DNA of 64,000 nt from Ditylenchus dipsaci (taxonomy: Eukaryota > Nematoda > Chromadorea > Rhabditida > Anguinidae): assembly GCA_004194705.1 (NCBI GenBank), contig SADC01000399.1:248001-312000 (forward strand), given 5' to 3'. Below are positions 31,053-41,390 of the stretch, piece by piece. Each line of letters opens with the position of its first letter. Within the stretch, counting starts at the first letter, position 1. The position numbers and the translations under genes were made by a program. The notes under the pieces are model-generated. The model did not search any database. It was not told the origin of the DNA and was given only the letters and a program-made list of their open reading frames with translations.

Positions 31053-33536
31053 TTAGTCTACTTTAGTCATTTGCAATTTGCTGTAGTCCTCATTAATTCT
31101 ATCTAAATTTTCGGGCTCCAACAATTTCAAAATTTTTTTATAATCAGAGTCCAACTTTGCGTCTCTTTGTTCCATCAGCAGTTCTTTCAATTCTCTTCTT
31201 TTCTTTTCTGAAATTTGCTGATCCCTTGTTATTTGATTTTTAATTCCTCGACTATTAACTTTCTCATTTCTGGCATATTTTTCTGTTTCATTTTTTTTAT
31301 TTTATCGCGCTCTTTCTTGTCCTCGGCTATCTCCAATATTCTTTTTTTCTCTTTTTCGTCCTTTTCCATTTCAGCTTTTATTAACAAATCTTTTTTCTAT
31401 TTTCCAAATCTTGCGTTATCATTTGCAACAGTTTTTCAATCGCTTGTTTTTCTTCCAGCTCTTTTTGTTTCATAGCAGCAGATACCGTGTTGAATAATAC
31501 TATCTCATTTTCCTGTAAGCTATCTTCAATTTTTGTAAGTTCCTCTTGCTTTTCTTCAATTTTTTTCAGCCTTACCGCTTCTTCTTTTTCAAAGTCCAGT
31601 TTGGATTTTATCAAAAGCACTTTTCCCTTGAATAACTTACTCTCTTTTCTCAGATTTTCGTTGTTTTTACTCGTCTCTATCATTTTCCCAGTGTCCTCTA
31701 CATCTTTTATAGCCAGTTTCAATAAGTAATCTAGTTCTCTAATTTTTCTTTCTACCATTTCAAAATCCGCGTCAATCTCACAGAATATTTTGAGCTCCTT
31801 ATATTGCAGGTGGTATTTCAGCGATTTCTCGGTGCCATTAACTATCTGCATCATTAGATTCAGTTCGTTGTACATCAGTTTATATCTTACTTGGCCTATT
31901 TTGCCGAACTCTGTCACACTGAGAGCTCGCACATCCGAAATTTCAATTTCTATTGCTCGTTTTTGTTTTTTTGTATTGTTCAACTTGTTCTTCAAATCAT
32001 CCAACACTTTGGTCAATCTCAAATTTTCCTTCTCCCTACTCTCAAAAATATCCAACTTTTCTAGTTTTTTCTCTATTTCCATCTCATACTGCAATAATCT
32101 AGCATCTAAATGAAACTGCTGCGCAAATACATCTTTTTTAGCACCCGCAACTATAGCCAGTGGCTTCACTGCTTCTGGTTGGCTATTTTTTTGAGGGGCT
32201 GTATACCAATAAGGGTTGATACCAATAGGTGTTCTCCTCACTTCTTCAAGCTTAAATGGCCTTTTTTCAACAATGGCTGCCACATTTTTTTCTTCTATCA
32301 AACTTTTCACGTATTCTTCCATTTCTTTTTCGATTTTTAGGATAGACTGCTCCGCCTGCCTAATTTTTTTCTCCATCTCTCCCGGCAAATCATGCATCAT
32401 ATGAAGATCTTCGATGCCGGACACCGAATACTCATGCAGGTAGAGATTGTGTGTGGGTTGAAAGTATTTCAAATTTTCAATTGACTTTTTAAAAGTTTTC
32501 TTCAAATTGTTCAAATGCTTAACATTTTCTGTAAAACTCTTTTCCTCGCTTATTTTTGCTTCTGAGTTGGTTAAAAAAGTTTTTTGTCGATCCACAATGG
32601 CTTTAATGTCCTTTTCGTTTTGCTTAAAAATTGCTCGATTGGTTTGAAATATCTGTTTCTTCTGGCCAGCTCAGAGCCCGCATATTGTTGGTGGTGCTCT
32701 TGTTGGTAGATTAGTGTTACTAGTGCTCTAAATTCAAAAAGATCGTCCATATCTTCAAGATCATGTATGTAGGGCGGATTTGGAGCAAGAGCATGTCCCG
32801 ATTCTTCCAACATTTCGTACAGCTCCTTTTTTTCAACACCAATTTTTCCAGTTCTTTTTCTATTTGTGTTCTGGGCGTTCCTGGAGCTATTAATGGGGGC
32901 ACATATTCTCCGAAGAAATCAGTCTCAAATGGCCTCCAGCTAAATTTGACTCACTCGCAGACTTTTTAATTTCAAATTAAAAAGTTCCCTCAAACTGTTT
33001 GAACTTCCCCGACTTCGCAACTTTATATTTTCTTCAAAAACTTCAGGGCTGCTAAAATGACCGGGAGTGAGAGTACTTCGTGGCAATATTTTATCCCTTG
33101 TATACAAAAAGTTCTGTAAACTAGTTGGGGGCGCATCAAATATTTTTTTGTCGTTCTGGATCAGCCTAGAAGCATTTTGGTAGTAGTATTATTTGTAGTA
33201 GCATCGGCTCTAGCTGTAGCTGGGACACTCTTTTCTGTTTTTTCTATATGTGCTGAAGTATCAACTGATCGGTTTGAGCTATAACGACTCGCCAACATCG
33301 CATGTACAGCCGCAAATCTGGGGTTTTTACTTGATGAACCAACTGGCTTATCAGGATAGGATGTAATACCTCGCTTGGCCACTTTTTGGTAGTATACTCT
33401 TTTTGATTTTTTCGGCCTTTTTTGTATCATCTTTTGCGTTGGAAAAGGAATGATTTCTTCTGTTCGTTGCCTTGGATAGAACAGCGAAGATTAAAATTAA
33501 TATAGTGAAAATCCAAAATATCTCATTTTGGGACAA
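31053..33536 (-). CDS. Coiled-coil protein with N-terminal hydrophobic segment, interrupted by nine one-base frameshifts
   Basis: I do not recognise the family. Starting at the ATG ending at 33536, a hydrophobic stretch (FWIFTILILIFAVLS, about residues 7-21) looks like a signal peptide or membrane anchor. A basic/Ser-rich region follows, then PPLIAPGTPRTQIEKEL and about 500 residues rich in Glu, Lys and Leu with heptad-like coiled coil. It ends KLQMTKVD. As written, the frame breaks at A runs on the coding strand at about 33407-33412, 33400-33404, 33175-33178, 32963-32967, 32942-32947, 32827-32833, 32612-32621, 31391-31396 and 31237-31241. Each is repaired by one extra base, giving 830 residues without other stops. 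There are no introns, unlike every other gene here, so it could be an old retrocopy. The largest uninterrupted frame is 31381-32595. Whether the breaks are consensus errors or real decay is unresolved. Confidence 0.65.
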
Positions 33537-33774
33537 TTTTCCTTGAAGCTAAAAAATCTTTACATAGTATTTGGGTGATGTCACGTTTTTAATTTTTATT
33601 ACTCGGCCCAGGGTCATTTTTTTTCACAATCTTTTTTTAAGCTACAGCTATGGCTGAGACAAGGAGCGTAACAGAGCAATTTTTTATTTAGTGTGAAAAA
33701 CAATTTAAAATTGTCGATTGAAAGTTGCAAAAAGGACAGGGGGCACCAAGGCATTTTTTGTGAATTTTGAATGG

Positions 33775-34322
33775 AACAAATTGAATTGTTGCCCCTATAG
33801 TCTGAATTCTTGCCCCTTTTATAAAAAAACATCGCAAAGGGGAATTTCATTTTTCGGCTTGCGATGTTTTTGCGATGTCTTTTTGAGAGGTTTTTTTTCA
33901 TAAACATTTTGTTATAATTTTTACTAGATGTTATGTACCAAAATGTAGCTCATTGAAAGTTAGCTGAGGAATGTAGGATTTGTTTAACCATACGTTTTCT
34001 TTATCATCGTCAAAATCGAGCCGAAAGATGACGTGAAATCATTTGTTTGATTGTCATTTCTGTCATGTTTCGGCTCAATTTTGACGATTATAAAGAAAAC
34101 GTATGGCTAAACAAACTCTACATTCCTCAGCTAACTTTCAAGAAAAGAGGGAACTCAAAAACATCGCAAAATGGCGTTTCTATCTCTAATTAAATAGGGG
34201 CAACATTTCAGAAAAAAGGGGCTTTCAGATTTCAATTTTTTATTTGAAATTAGAAAAAGAAGCAAGAAATAATTAAAATGGGGCAAGAATTCAGACTTAA
34301 GGGCAACAATTCAGTTACATCT
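33775..34322. repeat. Nested foldback, GAATTGTTGCCCC arms
   Basis: The outer arms are GAATTGTTGCCCCTATAGTC with GAATTCTTGCCCC, mirrored at 34285-34320. The inner arms of about 80 bases (GTTAGCTGAGGAATGTAG, ATACGTTTTCTTTAT, AAAATCGAGCCGAAA) are mirrored at 34065-34140. The turn is near 34050. It begins 240 bases upstream of the coiled-coil gene's start. Confidence 0.85.
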
Positions 34323-34780
34323 ATTTTGAATTGCCGTGGGCGTAGCTGCACGAGCGCCATTTCGGCGCCGATCGGCGCCGGGCATTCCTCGAATTTATGA
34401 CAAGTCTGTGTTTCAAATGAGACATTGTTTAGTCAATTTGCACAGCTCCACAAGATAGGCTATGAGCGCAGGGGTGTTTATTTGACAGAATAATAGACTT
34501 TCTAAATTATTTGTTTTACTAGTTTATATATTTTTTTTCGCCGAGACGGCGCCGAAATAACTCCCGTGCAGTTATGGCCATTGGGACCAAGGAAAGTTAT
34601 TTTTGAAGGTTCGGAAGTTCAAACCCTGGTTTTAGCATATTTTTTTGTTGATGGCATGTAAGTAAGTAAATCCTCTCGAGAAAAAACATTTAAAAAAAAT
34701 TTAATTTCGAATTCGATTACGAGTTTTCGATCTTGACACAAAAAGATTAATTCAAGTACGGTACTTTCAAATGTAGTTTT

Positions 34781-35002
34781 AAAGCAGGGCTGCCGACTAA
34801 TTTTTTTTTAACAAAGTACACTTTGCAAAATAAGGTACAATTTATTCATTTTTCGTAAAGAAGTGCCATTTTATCCAGTGCTTGTTGAGCTTTGAGTGAC
34901 GCAAATAAAGTTTTTTGGCGTAGAATTTGAAAAGTTCTAAAGTTTTTGGCTCCCAAATAAAGTACACAACTTTAAATAAAGTACAGTTGGCAGCCCTGTT
35001 TG
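34781..35002. repeat. Short inverted-repeat element, GCAGGGCTGCC ends
   Basis: AAGCAGGGCTGCCGACTAA pairs with GTTGGCAGCCCTGTTTG, and AAAGTACACTTTGC words lie inside each arm. Confidence 0.75.
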
Positions 35003-35007
35003 AAGCC

Positions 35008-35302
35008 ATATTTTGTCGACAACTTGGTGTTGCACTGCCAGACAAACGTTGGCAGAATAAAAATTAGATTTGCATCATCAATACTAGATTTTTTTAATTT
35101 CTCCAAGAAATACCCTAAAATTAAAATGGAAAAGGAAGAAAACCCTCGGAAAAGGTTGATTAGTTTTGTATGACATTTCGATTTTTAGGGCATTTTCGGA
35201 GAATTTTGTTATTCTAAGATTGATGATGCTAATCCAACTTTTAATTTCGCACAAGTTTGTTTGACATCGCAACACCGAGCTGTGATCAAAACATAGCTTT
35301 AA
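35008..35302. repeat. Inverted repeat, GACAACTTGGTGTTGC ends (copy 1)
   Basis: GACAACTTGGTGTTGCACTG and GTTTGACATCGCAACACCGA are terminal partners, and ATCATCAATACTAGA pairs with its complement further in. A second copy lies at 62220-62490 inside the sorbitol dehydrogenase 2 gene. Confidence 0.7.
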
Positions 35303-36737
35303 AACAACAATTAAAAAACACAAAACTTGGATTAATCCTTTTGTGTCGAGACTTTCCCTTTTTAAAGTATACTCCAGCCAAAGTTGTAAAAATCGCAAAA
35401 AGTGATTGACCAAATCAAGAAAATTAAAGCAAAAATAAATATCAGTTGCACGCTCACTTTTAAAAAACAAAATTTATGCTGCTCATCTAAAATTTATATT
35501 GCTGTGTTGTTATTGCCATGCCTGTCCCTTCTTTCTTTTTCAAACCCTCTATATTTTTACGGGTGGATCTTCAAGAGCACAGAAAAAAGCACTCTAACGG
35601 CAAAAAGAAGATGGTGGTAAGCATGTTAGGTACTCCCACAAACAACTCTCGCTGATAGCAGAGAGTCAGAAATATTTGCAGTAGATTTGATAGAAGCATA
35701 GATAGAGACAAAACAGCCACGTGACACAACAAAATATTGCGTGCTTTGAGAAAAGCATATATGCTTGTAAACAGGTTCTTCAAAAGAACCATGTCAACCG
35801 AAAAAAGCAAAATTTACGCAAGCACAGTTGGTTGTTATTATGAATAAAAAACATGGTTGGAAAAAACCTCCGTTTTTGTCTTTTTATGTTTATTGTCTCA
35901 AAAGGAATTCGAAATGGGTCGATCAATTTTAAATTATAATAGAGCTTTGCAAGCAAATTTGGCACGCTTATCACGAATCCGGTCTCATAATTTCGACAAA
36001 TATAGATATTTGAACTTTTTTATGCGTCTCCCCTCACTGACATCAATCCTTTTTTTAAATATTTTTTTTGAAGCCTAAGTTTTTTTGAACCATTGAAATA
36101 GCCTGAAACCAAAATATTAATTTTTAATACTCCGATCCTCGAGTGTGACTTTTTTCTCTTTGAATGCAGAATTTATGGGGAGCACGATGGCTTATTCAGA
36201 TTTTTCTTTTAAATCTAAAAAGTGGTTCGAATCGGCCTTTGAAACATGTGACCCATAGATCAGGCACTACAAAGTTAGACAAGGCTGTAATCTTTTTCTA
36301 GATCTTAATTTTTTTGTCTTTTTTAACTATGAAAAATCCTCGTGAGCTACTCTATCTTCCTGTAATTGCATAAATGTCAGTTCTAACAAAAATAAAAATG
36401 AAATTAATCAAAGATCCCTAAAATGAGAGTTTTAAAAATAGCACTTATTTTACCAAACGTTCATAACTTTCAGTATACTGATTTTTAGAACATGCTGTAT
36501 GGCATCTGAAAGAACACATTCTGCGCTACAAAATGATGTGTTATTATATTATAGATGCCCTTCTGACCAGCTCAGAAAAATTGCAGAAAGTTTATGGTGA
36601 GCACGATGGCTTATTCAGATATGATATAAGGATTTTAAGGATTACTTTTTAGATAGCATATTCGTGAGTACTGCACACCCTATTATGAGCATGGATCATT
36701 ACGTGTTCTATAAAGCATTTATAATCGTTTTGCACTA

Positions 36738-37483
36738 CAGTCAAACCTCTATGTTGCATCCCACAAGGGACCGGTCCTGGCCGGATGCAACCTAGAGGTG
36801 GATGCAACATAGAAAGTTGCAACGTAGAGGTTCGTATACCAAATTATTGAAAGTCGGACGCAATAAAGAGGTTTTTACCGAAATATATTTTCACTAGGTG
36901 CAAAAAGCGCCTAGTGGCTCCTATATTGTGTTCCCATACCTATCATACCTATCTTTTAATCAATGAAACTGTTTATAAACACTTTTAAGCAAAAAAATGA
37001 TAACTATATGAAATTAAAGAAATTATATCGAAAAAGTCGGTGGCACCCCCTTCCCCCCCCTCCCCTAAAGTACGTAAGGTCCCATGGAGAGTTGCAACCT
37101 AGAGGTTTGACTAGGGTTGAAATAAGACCGCTCCAAATATTTTTCGGTAATATTCCCGGTCTGAATCTTTTTTCCGGTCCGATTAGGTCCAAATCTTTTA
37201 TCTCCAAATAACCAAATTCATTCAACAAATCATAACAAAATAATCAAAATCGTTAAAGAACACATCAAAATCTTCATAAATATCAGGTGCTGAAAAAGAC
37301 GATTTTGGGCAAGTTTGGGTCACGTAGGAATTCCGTACTCCAGCTAAAATTTTTATTTTCGTCAAGATTCGGACCGATTTTTCATTGTCGGTCCGAATAT
37401 AATATTCGGGCCGAGAATAAACCGGGAATATTCCGGGGAATATTCCCGGGAATATTCCTAGGACCCAACCCTAGGTTTGACTG
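36738..37483. mobile_element. CAGT-ended element with TTGCAACCTAGAGG words, itself interrupted
   Basis: The left end CAGTCAAACCTCTATGTTGC pairs with TTGCAACCTAGAGGTTTGAC near 37091-37110 and the very end GGTTTGACTG at 37483. TTGCAAC-TAGAGG words are iterated at the ends. Another element (37114-37471) has split the right terminus. Confidence 0.75.
37114..37471. mobile_element. GGGTTG-ended element with GGAATATTCCCGG words
   Basis: GGGTTGAAATAAG at the left and GGACCCAACCC at the right are the ends. Subterminal GGTAATATTCCCGGTC and GGGAATATTCCTAGG words face each other. It sits inside the right terminus of the preceding element. Confidence 0.65.
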
Positions 37484-37597
37484 CATTTCTTTCCCTATTG
37501 GTTCAAAAAAATTCAAAAGGCGCACATTTAAAGTTTTGGTCAAAAATTTTATTGATTTTTTTGTATTTTTGTTCATATATTTGAGCAGGCTCATGAT

Positions 37598-37854
37598 ATG
37601 CCGTATTTTCTGTATTAAGTTAATAACTCTCCCCTCTGTAATAACTGCCCCCTATGGACCTCATATCTGAGCCTAGAGAAAATATCTTACAAATATGTTT
37701 TTTTGCATTTTTTAGATCAGCATGAGCTCGATTAATTCTATTTTTCAGATGTTGGTTGAGCAACCAAAAAATCTCAAAATCGATCTCAAAATTCCCTACT
37801 TTTTTGAGGTTGAACAATAACTCCCCCGGGGAAGTTAATACAGAAAATACGGTA
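37598..37854. mobile_element. TACCGTATTT-family MITE (word AATAACTSCCCC)
   Basis: The left end ATGCCGTATTTTCTGTATTA with AATAACTCTCCCC and AATAACTGCCCCC pairs with the right end GAAGTTAATACAGAAAATAC. The inner core GTTGAGCAACCAAAAAATCTC is present. Confidence 0.88.
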
Positions 37855-38015
37855 AGTCATTTTTACTTATGTAAGCTGGCTTTCTTCTGCATGTTAATGT
37901 GTTTTCATACAGCAAAAATTTAAAAGCCAAAAGACCATTAAAAAACTTTCTCATTTTTTGAAATATACATTTTTTTGATAGACTTTCTAAATTATTTGTT
38001 TTACTAGTTTATATA

Positions 38016-39090
38016 CAGTCGACGCTAGATTTAAAGACAGCCTGGGACCGGCCAAACACTGTCCTTAAATCGAGCTGTCCTTGTACCGAGCGTCCTTATA
38101 TCGAGCGTTTTTTTTCGTAAACAGAAATCATCTGTCCTTAAATCGAGAGTCCATAAATTTTGTTAAACTTTTGTTCAACAAAAAATAAACATAATAAGGA
38201 ATTCACGGTTTACATCGAAATAATTCGTTATTTTATTTTGTTTCAGCTTGTCAATATGATTTTTGGCCAACAGTTCTTCCATCTTTTCGCACAACGATAG
38301 AACCGCCAGATTGAAAAAGTGATGTTGCACAGCTTCACAAAAATAAGATGTTGCACAGCTTCACGGCCAATTCTGGCTCTTCATCGTCCTCCATCACGTC
38401 CATGTCACTGGTTTTCGGCCACTCTAGAGTGGGTTCTGAGCGATTCTCAAGCAAAGGTGCTGGTGTGGAGCTTCTATACTCTGCTGCTGGTTGAAATCCC
38501 TCTGGGTACACACCTAGTTTTTTTCACACTATGTTTTGCCTCACTTTGTTATAGGAAACGTGCCGTTACAGAGAGATTGCATTGTAACAATTAAACAAAT
38601 TTTCAAGAAAACTTGAAAAGGTGCTGCTTTGAGTGCGGTTGTGCGGCTCCAAAAATTGTTGCCTCATTGTGCACACTGTGAATCTGAACCGCGTGGATGA
38701 GGATTCGCGCGGGGATGCAAAGTACGGAGGTATGACTGCCATTGTGTTCATCTGATTTCTTGCTCGCAGAAGCATCAATAATCTGCTTCTTTAGCTTCAG
38801 GGAAATGACGCGTTATTCCTTCCTTGGAGTTGCCATAATTTCTGTCATAAAAACAGAAGGTCATACAGCGATAAAAACAAACAGAAACAAAACAAGCAAA
38901 AACAAAATGAAACGAAACACAAAAAAAGAAATAAATTAGTGTTCAAATTTTTTGTTGAAATTTTTCGAGTTTTTCCCGTCGAGACAACAAAAATTCGGAA
39001 TTTTGGCTGAAAAATGCTTACTGTCTTAAAACGAACGGACCTTTGTGGGTTGGGACGGCTAGATTCTGTCCTTAAATCGATCGTCGACTG
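38016..39090. mobile_element. CAGT-ended element with CCTTAAATCGAG words, TA duplication
   Basis: The left end CAGTCGACGCTAGATTTAAA and the right end TTAAATCGATCGTCGACTG are inverted repeats flanked by TA. GTCCTTAAATCGAG-type words are iterated next to both ends. The interior of about 1 kb has no recognisable transposase. The flank TTTACTAGTTTATATA also occurs without the insertion at 34516-34533. Confidence 0.88.
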
Positions 39091-39439
39091 TATTTATTTT
39101 TCAAACCACAGTTTTTCATGAGAATTTCGAGTCAAACTTTTTTTAAACATTTTTGACCAAAATGAAAAGCCATTCTGTAGAGCTCGTGGGATATAAAAAA
39201 GTTTTTAATGGATTTACAAAAAGTTTCACCAGCTGGGATATATGGGTGTCCGAAGTTTGGACAAGGCTCTATTATAGCAGCTGGCTCTATTATAGGAAAT
39301 ACGGTACGTGGTTTTTGGTGATTTGAGATGTTTTGGTTATCATGGGTGGTTCTACATGTTTAGGATAGTTTTTCGAACAAAAAAATTTTGAGGAAAAAAT
39401 TCCAAAAATATGCCTTGGTCCACCTGTTGTTTTTATTGT

Positions 39440-39930
39440 CAGGTGTCGAATAAAAATCAAAATGTTTTTGTGTACGTTTGTGTACACAAATGAAAAGTCA
39501 AAAAGTTTTGTGTAGGTTTATGTACACAAACGAAAAACCTGAAAATTATGTTTATGTTTGTGTACACTTATGAAATATGTTGTACGGAACACAAAACAAC
39601 AATGTTTATAAAACACACTTTTTCGCGGATAATGTGCACGATAACGAATCATTTCAGAAAAATTGGATCTAATTTTTTGGGATTTAAAAACCGAACAAGA
39701 ACCTAAAGGTTTTATATTCATCTATTTTTATGAGATTTTTCACCAGGATTTTGCTTTTTCTTGTGTTCCCTACAAAATCTTTTATAAGTTTACACAAACG
39801 TAAACTTCAATTGTATGAATTTTATTTGTGTACACAAACATAAACAAGATTTTCAGGTTTTTCATTTGTGTACATAACCTACACAAAACTTTTTGATTTT
39901 TATTTGTGTACAGAAATGAAAATGAAAAAA
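39440..39930. repeat. Foldback of TTTGTGTACACAAA words
   Basis: TTTGTGTACACAAATGAAAA and AAACGAAAAACCTGAAAAT at the left are mirrored at 39830-39920. The palindromic word TGTGTACACA recurs at least six times. The centre is at about 39680. Confidence 0.75.
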
Positions 39931-40342
39931 TTTGAATTTTGATAAACGTTCAAAAACAAAGCTCGAAATCTTTTGTGTACATTCGTTACGAAAATATAAC
40001 CGCATTACAAAACATTTGAGCATTCACATGTGTACACAAAGCATCACTGATATCAACTAGCCTGCCGCAGGCTTCAGTGTTACTTTAGAAATAATTTCGA
40101 GAAGTAATCTTGATCATAAAATGCGTATGGAAGGTTCCTTTTGCAAGCTACAGTGACCAAAACGCGGTAAAATCACTTCAACCTGAGAATTTACCTTGGT
40201 CCTCCAAGGCAAAAATTCAAATTTCCGACAAAAAATTCAAGAAAATGGACGTCCGCCCCTTGAAAACATTTTTTTTCACACATTTCAAGCTTGTTTAGTC
40301 AAAGTTTGGCTATTTCTAGAAACAACCATCGAAAACGGAATA

Positions 40343-41236
40343 CAGTGGAGTCCCGTTATGACGCGACCGTGGGGATCGCCCTAGGGTCGCGTCATAGCGA
40401 TAGTCGCGTTATATTGGAAGGTAAGACTAAATACCGTAAAACCTCTATTAAACGGACACCCTCCAATAAACGAACACCCTCTAATAAACGGGCACCTTCA
40501 AGGACCTATATCTCAGCGCAAAAATTTTTTTTGCAAATCTGTTTTTCGCGTTTTCTTGATCACCTCGATCTTAGTTGATTCCGCTTTTTAGATTTTTTTG
40601 AGTACCCAAAAATCTCAAAATCAAAATTTTTTTTTTCGATTTTTTAGGGGTTGAAAATTAAACGGGCATGCCCGTTTAATAGAGGTTATACGGTAAGCTC
40701 TACTTCGATTTTTTCGACCAATAACTGCTTTTATTCGATTCAACTTATTAGAGCCCGAACCAAACAATAAACTTTTATTTCAAAAAGTTACTGGTGAACA
40801 AAAGTCCTTTGACAAATTTTGTGCTCTTTCTCTAAAGAAAAAATATGTCAACAGGAAAATTAAAGGGAAATTGAAAAAAAGAAATTCCTAAAATTCCTTT
40901 AAATGAGCTTAAAGTCATCAAATAAAACCGGGTCAAAATGTGCCAGTTATGACCGTTTGAATGCTAAGCGAATGCTTAAAATGACAATTTATTCAAATGA
41001 CCAGGTCATAGTGGCTGAAAAATCAAAAAATCTAAGATACGTTAAACCGGGGGCATTTTCATTTGTTGGGACTGGCCCCAGGGTCGCGTTATAGTGGGGG
41101 TTGCGTTATATTGGGTCGCGTTATTTTGGGGGTAAAATTTGTTTAGTTTCTTTGTCGGCTAACCAAATTTGTCCCGAGGTCGCGCTATACGGAAACTCGC
41201 GTTATATTACGGTCGCGTTATAGCGGGACTCCACTG
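40343..41236. mobile_element. CAGT-ended element with GTCGCGTTATA words, TA duplication, MITE inserted
   Basis: The left end CAGTGGAGTCCCGTTATGAC and the right end TTATAGCGGGACTCCACTG pair and are flanked by TA. GGTCGCGTTATA words are iterated in both termini. The TACCGTATTT-family element at 40432-40695 is nested in it. Confidence 0.88.
40432..40695. mobile_element. TACCGTATTT-family MITE (word AATAAACGGRCACC), nested
   Basis: The left end TACCGTAAAACCTCTATTAA with three AATAAACGRRCACC iterations pairs with the right end CCCGTTTAATAGAGGTTATA followed by CGGTA. The inner core GATTCCGCTTTTTAGATTTT is present. Confidence 0.88.
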
Positions 41237-41390
41237 TACTTAGAATTTTTCGGACTAGTCTGACTGAATGCATAAAACGACGATTTATCGAGAGTCAACT
41301 GCATCAAAGAATTAAAAAAAATCAAATGTGAAAAATTGGAAAAAACTAAAATGTTTTATTTTTAGTTTTCTGAAGCACTTATAAATCTAG

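Larger units (their letters stand above)
36110..38015. repeat. Single arm of the 23.5-kb hairpin family, interrupted by three insertions
   Basis: GCACGATGGCTTATTCAG, AATCTAAAAAGTGGTTCG and GAAACATGTGACCCATAGA follow the order seen in the arm at 23490-24150. The sequence resumes at 37500 (AAAAGGCGCACATTTAAA) and again after 37855. The gaps are filled by the elements at 36738-37483 (itself interrupted at 37114-37471) and 37598-37854. Confidence 0.7.

Noticed and set aside
31487..32404. Several Ser/Phe-rich plus-strand frames
   Set aside because: They are the complement of the Lys/Glu-rich coiled-coil gene.
35084..35470. 128-codon minus-strand frame
   Set aside because: It overlaps an inverted repeat whose second copy lies in a dehydrogenase intron; no domain is seen.
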